This document shows, piece by piece, positions 60,001-64,000 of a stretch of 64,000 bases of DNA. A program made the position numbers and the translations under genes. The notes under the pieces are model-generated. The model did not search any database, was not told the origin of the DNA, and was given only the letters and a program-made list of their open reading frames with translations. The DNA is taken from positions 806,001-870,000 of the forward strand of contig CM058234.1 of NCBI GenBank assembly GCA_030180135.1, read 5' to 3'. The stretch comes from Orychophragmus violaceus. Its lineage: Eukaryota; Streptophyta; Magnoliopsida; Brassicales; Brassicaceae. The number at the start of each line of letters is the position of its first letter. The first letter of the stretch is position 1.

Positions 60001-61301
60001 AGCTGAAGCAGCTGTTGATGCGGTTCATTCCATTCTCAAAGATCTTATCCACAAATCCATCGGTGAAACATCTGTAAGAAAAATCTCTGCTCAACACAAC
60101 AACATCAACAATATAGACTCATGATTATGTGTAGGCCTGGGACTTCGTTTCGGTTTCCCGGTTTCTTCGGTTTTGAATGTTTTTGCCGAAACTAACCATT
60201 TTTTCCGGTTCGGTTTGGTTTTCAGTTTTTCGGTTATATTTTTTTACCAAATATATCGAAATTTCGGTTAGAATCGGTTAGTTTCGGATAATTTCAGTTA
60301 CTTCGGTTATTTTTAGATATATTCGGTTATTCGGATAGGTTCGGTTTGGGTAATTTCAGTTTCGGATAATTTCAGTTACTTCGGTTATTTTTAGATATAT
60401 TCGGTTATTCGGATAGGTTCGGTTTGGGTAATTTCGATTAATTCGGTTAATTTTGGGTATATTCGGTTATTTTGGGTTGGTTCGGTTTGAGTAATTTTGG
60501 TTAATTTTGGATATATTTAGTTATTTTGGGTCGGTTTGGTTCGGTTTGGGCAATTTCGGTTAATTCGGTTAATTTTGGGTATATTCGGTAGTTTTGGATC
60601 AGTTCGGTTTGGGTAATTTCAGTTAATTCAGTTAATTTTGGGTATATTCGGTTATTTTGGGTCGGTTCGGTTCATCAAGTTATCTCAGGGCTCTAATTAT
60701 GTGTTTAAATCTCATCACAACAGGAATTGAAGCAATATCCAACACTGAGAGTGGAAGTATCAGGTGCAGCTGTGGATTCATTAGATCGAATGAGAGACGA
60801 GAGCAGGAAAGCAACTCTGTTACTAGTAGACATGGAGTCTGGTTACTTAACCGTCGAGTTCTTCAGGAAACTCCCACAAGATTCTGAAAAAGGCGGGAAT
60901 CCGACACATTCGATATTCGACAGGTACAACGATGCTTATCTAAGAAGAATCGGTTCTAATGTGTTGTCTTATGTGAACATGGTTTGTGCTGGATTGAGAA
61001 ACTCCATACCGAAATCTATTGTTTACTGTCAAGTCCGTGAAGCAAAACGAAGTCTTCTTGATATCTTCTTCACTGAACTTGGCCAGAAAGAGGTAATAAT
61101 AATAATAACATATTGAACAAACTAAGTATAGATTATGAGTAAGAATCTAAATTGGGTTTGGTGTTGGAATAGATGAGCAAATTGTCGAAATTGTTGGATG
61201 AGGATCCTGCGGTTCAGCAGCGAAGGACTTCTATTGCAAAGAGGTTGGAACTTTATAGAAGTGCTCAAACAGATATTGAAGCAGTTGCTTGGTCCAAGTA
61301 G
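57040..61301 (+). CDS. DRP1B: Dynamin-related protein, DRP1B (ADL1B) orthologue
   Basis: Fourteen exons with consistent phases: 57040-57168, 57562-57625, 57709-57813, 57921-58025, 58180-58230, 58343-58404, 58531-58621, 58856-58920, 59181-59375, 59460-59579, 59652-59722, 59797-60073, 60724-61092, 61173-61301. The product is 610 aa, the length I recall for A. thaliana DRP1B. The GTPase domain has G1 GGQSSGKSS (residues 41-49), G3 DLPG (142-145) and G4 TKID (211-214). The middle/stalk region follows and a GTPase effector domain ends the protein ([14 protein letters not shown], then MSKLL..AVAWSK). There is no PH or Pro-rich domain, as in all plant DRP1 proteins. DRP1s pinch membranes at the cell plate and in clathrin-mediated endocytosis. 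All key residues are intact. Confidence 0.97.
60130..60680. repeat. TTCGGTT-rich repeat inserted in DRP1B intron 12
   Basis: Imperfect units such as TTCGGTTATTTTGGGT and GGTTCGGTTTGGGTAATTTC repeat over ~500 bp; one ~70-bp unit is duplicated exactly near 60280-60430. The left end GTAGGCCTGGGACTTCG matches ends of similar repeats near 62395 (complement) and 63676. The splice sites on both sides are intact. Confidence 0.8.
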
Positions 61302-61634
61302 AGAGACAGAGAGAGAGCTCTTCACAGTTTGTCAACAAAACAAAATCGTTTTTTTCTTTTTTTCCCACTGTTTCTCATTCTTTTATTCGGTGTTCGAGTT
61401 AACATTGTTTCTGAATAAGTTTTGTAAGACGATAGACAAGTTTCTTTTGTTGCAAGAAATTTGGTTGATCAAGATTTATAAAAATTTGGATTCACTGACA
61501 ACAATGTATGAGACGATCCTCTCTGTTTCAATCCACCGGAAAACCTAAAGATGCAGAAGAACCAAACGAGAGAAAAAAGGAGGAAGAAACGAAGCAGAAA
61601 CAACTGGCGATAAAATAATAAAACTTTCAAAAAC
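61302..61634. other. 3' UTR of DRP1B and short intergenic stretch
   Basis: T-rich DNA with possible polyadenylation region. Nothing else recognised. Confidence 0.6.
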
Positions 61635-61700
61635 TGGAGATGCGGGGAATCGAACACCGTGCCTCTCGCATGCGAAGCGAGCGCTCTACCATATGGAGCT
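61635..61700 (-). pseudogene. tRNA-Ala (CGC) missing its 5' acceptor strand, fused to Copia DNA
   Basis: Minus strand: D-arm part AGCTCCATATGGTAGAGC, anticodon arm CTCGCTTCGCATGCGAG with CGC anticodon, T arm with GTTCGATTCCCC, and the 3' acceptor GCATCTCC plus A. A T5 terminator follows. The expected 5' acceptor strand (GGGGATGT in plant tRNA-Ala) is replaced by Copia RT codons for SLKQAP. AGCTC belongs to both sequences, so the junction is ambiguous over ~5 bp. The acceptor stem cannot form, hence a pseudogene. Confidence 0.85.
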
Positions 61701-62395
61701 TGCTTCAAACTGTAAATTGCTTTTTGAAGAAGGCATACATGATTCTTGTAGCTTTTGTTGACGAAACCTGGTGGTTGATGCAAGAACATTGTTTTTTCGA
61801 GATCGACTTGTAGAAAATCATTTTTATCATCTAATTGATGTATGCGCCAAGTCCGCGAGACTGCGATGTTGAGCATTGTTTGGATTGTAGCTGGACTAAA
61901 TGTCTATGTAAAGTCTACACCTTTGTTCATGTGATTTACCGTTCGCCAATAATCGAGCCTTATGTCGAGTCAAAGCTCCATCTGCATAAAATTTGTGCTT
62001 AAACAGCCACGTGGAATGAACAACATTAAGGTTAGTCAGACATGGTACTATCTCCACGTCTTGGTCTTAATCATTGCATTGATTTCATCTTTCATCGCAG
62101 GCGTCCAAAGAGGATTAGTAAGAGCTTGAACATGACTTTTTGGGATTGGGACTTTGGTGGTGGAAATGAGAGAAAACACTTTCTTTGGTTTTCGAATCCC
62201 ATTCCTAAAGTCGTTCGTCACATTATGGCATTTTTGAGGTTGAGACACGGCAATGGGAGCAGGAATTTGAGTGAACATGGGAAGAGGATATGTTTGTGGA
62301 GTTGGGACCGAGTGAGGAGAAGTCATAGGTCTTTGTAAAATCGTTTGGAAAATCGGGGACCCGACCCGAATATCCGAACGCCCAGACCTAGAGTT
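61695..62395 (-). mobile_element. Copia RT remnant (third Copia lineage)
   Basis: Minus-strand fragments: 62048-62326 (KSHVQALTNPLWTPAMKDEI, the typical lead into Copia RT) and 61700-61876 (RIHQLDDKNDFLQVDLEKT, HQPPGFVNKSY, QKAIYSLKQAP). Between them the frame is broken. The palm YVDD and everything downstream are gone, cut off at the tRNA-Ala junction. At the other end it meets CCCGACCCGAATATCCGAAC repeat DNA ending CCCAGACCTA. Confidence 0.85.
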
Positions 62396-62696
62396 GATCT
62401 TGGAGCTAGTTTATGGAGATTTGAATTGTTTAGGTTAGGGAAGCAGAGGCAACCGAACACACTTAAATGATCATATGAGGGTTATGACTTTTCAGACAAT
62501 AGGTGGGGTCCATTTAATATCTCCATAGTTGTGGTCAGCTACAAGTCAAAGCCGTAGTAGTTTAATAGAACCAAATGAGTTATATTGACCAAGTAAACCA
62601 AAAACAAAAATGCTAACTTTCATCAAGATACGGAAAATCCTAAATGAGTATCACGAAAAATTAGGAGGAGGAGTCTTTGTTCTATCATTAACAACT
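62396..62696. other. Intergenic stretch
   Basis: No gene or repeat recognised. Confidence 0.5.
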
Positions 62697-63457
62697 ACCC
62701 AAGTCGTCAAAAAGATCTATTGTCCGTAAGATCCAATATCCTGCCAAGAGTTTCCAACCAGCAGATGGACAGGTTGATGTAACCTCACGACAACATCTCT
62801 CAGACTGGTGCCGCCAGTGGTGACCATAACCTGGATGTTGGAGAGCTCCTTGCAAACGTCATCTCTCAGACTGGTGCCGCCAGTGCCGTCATCTACCAGA
62901 TGCTTTACTGTAAATTGAAAACATCAATCAATAACAAAACTGGCTTCACTGTATTTACAAATCTAAATTCAAATATGAAATATCACCGAGAAGTAAAATT
63001 GACCCACAAAAGATTCAAACTTTTGAGTATTTAGCCAATAAGAACAATACTGTTACCTGTTAAAGCAATCCAAATTGAACCATCAGCAGTTTGAAGCCAT
63101 CGTCTGAATCCATGACAGAGCAAAATGCAGTTTAGCTTTAGTCAATATCTAGGTATTAGTAAAAGTTAGGAGGAGCTCACCTCATCATTCTTCTTGCCTA
63201 AGTATTTGGAGAGCTGTGATGCCAGAAGGGCCATATCTAGCGTTGGAACTACACACATCAGACACACACACAGTAACATAAGTACTATTCACAGATTAAA
63301 AAAGGAGTTGGAAACAGAAACGATTACCTTGAAGAACATTGGTACCAGTCTTTCCTGCACGAACATCTTTGTTAGCAATCGGAATGCTAACTTCTTGAAT
63401 ATGAGATGTCTTCTTAAAACCCTTCTGATGTTCATTTCGTTCTCTAGCAGTCACATC
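62697..63457 (-). pseudogene. Chimeric spliced gene fragments: unknown exons joined to a DEAD-box helicase fragment
   Basis: Four exon-like blocks with GT-AG borders on the minus strand: 63328-63457 (DVTARERNEHQKGFKK...TNVLQ), 63181-63248 (VPTLDMALLASQLSKYLGKK), 63057-63103 (RWLQTADGSIWIALT) and ~62700-62907. The last begins KHLVDDGT and passes into [20 protein letters not shown], then [11 protein letters not shown], which is the DHH1/RH6-RH8-RH12 type DEAD-box core just before motif Ib; one extra A then shifts the frame and a TAG follows. TGGCGGCACCAGTCTGAGAG occurs twice within ~70 bp. The phase does not carry from the second to the third block. I do not recognise the first three exons. Confidence 0.55.
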
Positions 63458-63675
63458 CTGCATAGAAGATACGAACTCAAGAAAGTGAAAAAAAAAAAAG
63501 GGGGTTAAATTGAAGGTGGAGAATAACAAAATAATATAATTGCACTTTATACTCTCAAACCATAAATCGATGAACCGAGATTCTCTATACACAGCGTGAT
63601 GTTTGATGCTTTTGATTAAAAACAGCGCGTAGTTTTGTTGTTTGCTTGGCTCGGTCGGTTCCGGTTCGGTTCTTC
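63458..63675. other. Intergenic stretch
   Basis: No gene established; possible upstream part of the chimeric locus. Confidence 0.4.
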
Positions 63676-64000
63676 GTAGGACTGGGCATTTTACCCGAAA
63701 CCCGAATCCGAACCCGACCCGAAAAAATCCGATCCTGATCCGAACCGATTTTTAAAAATACATGAATGGGGGCTTAAGTCAAAGTATTTTGGGTATCGGG
63801 TACGAACCGAACACGAACGGGTACCCGAAGTAACCTAAAGTTTAATCTAATTTCGGTTAGTTCTGATACTTTCGAGTATTTTTGGCTAGTTTGTGTAGTT
63901 TATATTTTTATATTTTGGGTAATATATATATATATATGTATTTTTGAGTAATTCAAATATTTTTGAATATTATGAGTAATTTTCCGACTTTTCAGAAATT
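63676..64000. repeat. CCGAACCCGA-type repeat element, truncated by the window edge
   Basis: Starts GTAGGACTGGGCATTTTACC, then ACCCGAAACCCGAATCCGAA and related units, and continues AT-rich to the end. Shares its terminal sequence with the repeats at 60132 and 62395. Confidence 0.7.

Noticed and set aside
61635..61700. Functional tRNA-Ala gene
   Set aside because: The 5' acceptor strand is missing and the acceptor stem cannot form.

Overview
The window is plant nuclear DNA from a crucifer (Brassicaceae) close to Arabidopsis. Its single-copy genes are spliced with GT-AG introns and match, in order and orientation, the genes I recall from the lower arm of A. thaliana chromosome 3: DAG1 (a Dof factor, 16.8-18.4 kb, -), ARF18 (22.3-25.1 kb, -), an A1-type aspartyl protease (38.9-40.3 kb, +), a GH17 glucanase that is broken here (44.8-46.7 kb, -), SINAT3 (51.3-53.2 kb, +), a DUF212 plastid-type protein (53.9-56.4 kb, -) and the dynamin DRP1B (57.0-61.3 kb, +). 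Orthology is by recognition, not by search. A tRNA-Gln(CUG) gene and a truncated tRNA-Ala are also present. No operons, CRISPR arrays or prokaryotic features are seen.

About half of the window is transposon-derived. The first 10.7 kb is a dead Copia element (-) split by a complete, young Copia element (+, 2719-10050) with two 728-bp LTRs, a perfect 5-bp target duplication and a nearly intact gag-pol. Two solo LTRs of the same family lie in a LINE (28339-29067) and in the GH17 gene (45549-46190), each with a perfect 5-bp target duplication. Between 11.4 and 14.3 kb there is a messy array: a direct repeat in three copies, CTT and CT microsatellites, a 500-base assembly gap and two blocks of degenerate telomere-like repeat in opposite orientations. 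Other elements are a Helitron-like end, a SINE with a 17-bp target duplication, two LINE remnants, several hAT-like MITEs, a TRIM and a ~1.9-kb TIR element containing a decayed coding-like region.

Layout: 1-10.7 kb nested Copia; 10.7-15.4 kb satellites, gap and Helitron-like DNA; 16.8-25.1 kb DAG1 and ARF18; 25-38.5 kb LINE, MITEs and AT-rich intergenic DNA; 38.5-40.3 kb tRNA-Gln and protease; 41.5-50 kb LINE, TRIM, GH17 pseudogene and TIR elements; 51.2-61.3 kb the gene-dense block SINAT3, DUF212 and DRP1B, the last two divergent from a shared 609-bp promoter; 61.6-64 kb tRNA/Copia junction, Copia remnant and a chimeric gene-fragment locus.

The genes are independent housekeeping or regulatory loci and do not form a pathway. 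The observations I find most worth checking are (1) an array of hairpins built on GTCGATCGAC / GTCGGTCGAC in the Copia LTR and leader, with a T.G wobble at the same position in nearly every hairpin and in all three family copies; (2) an unannotated ~257-bp foldback between SINAT3 and the DUF212 gene; (3) a chimeric spliced locus joining a DEAD-box helicase fragment to exons I cannot identify; (4) a tRNA-Ala fused to Copia at a short microhomology.
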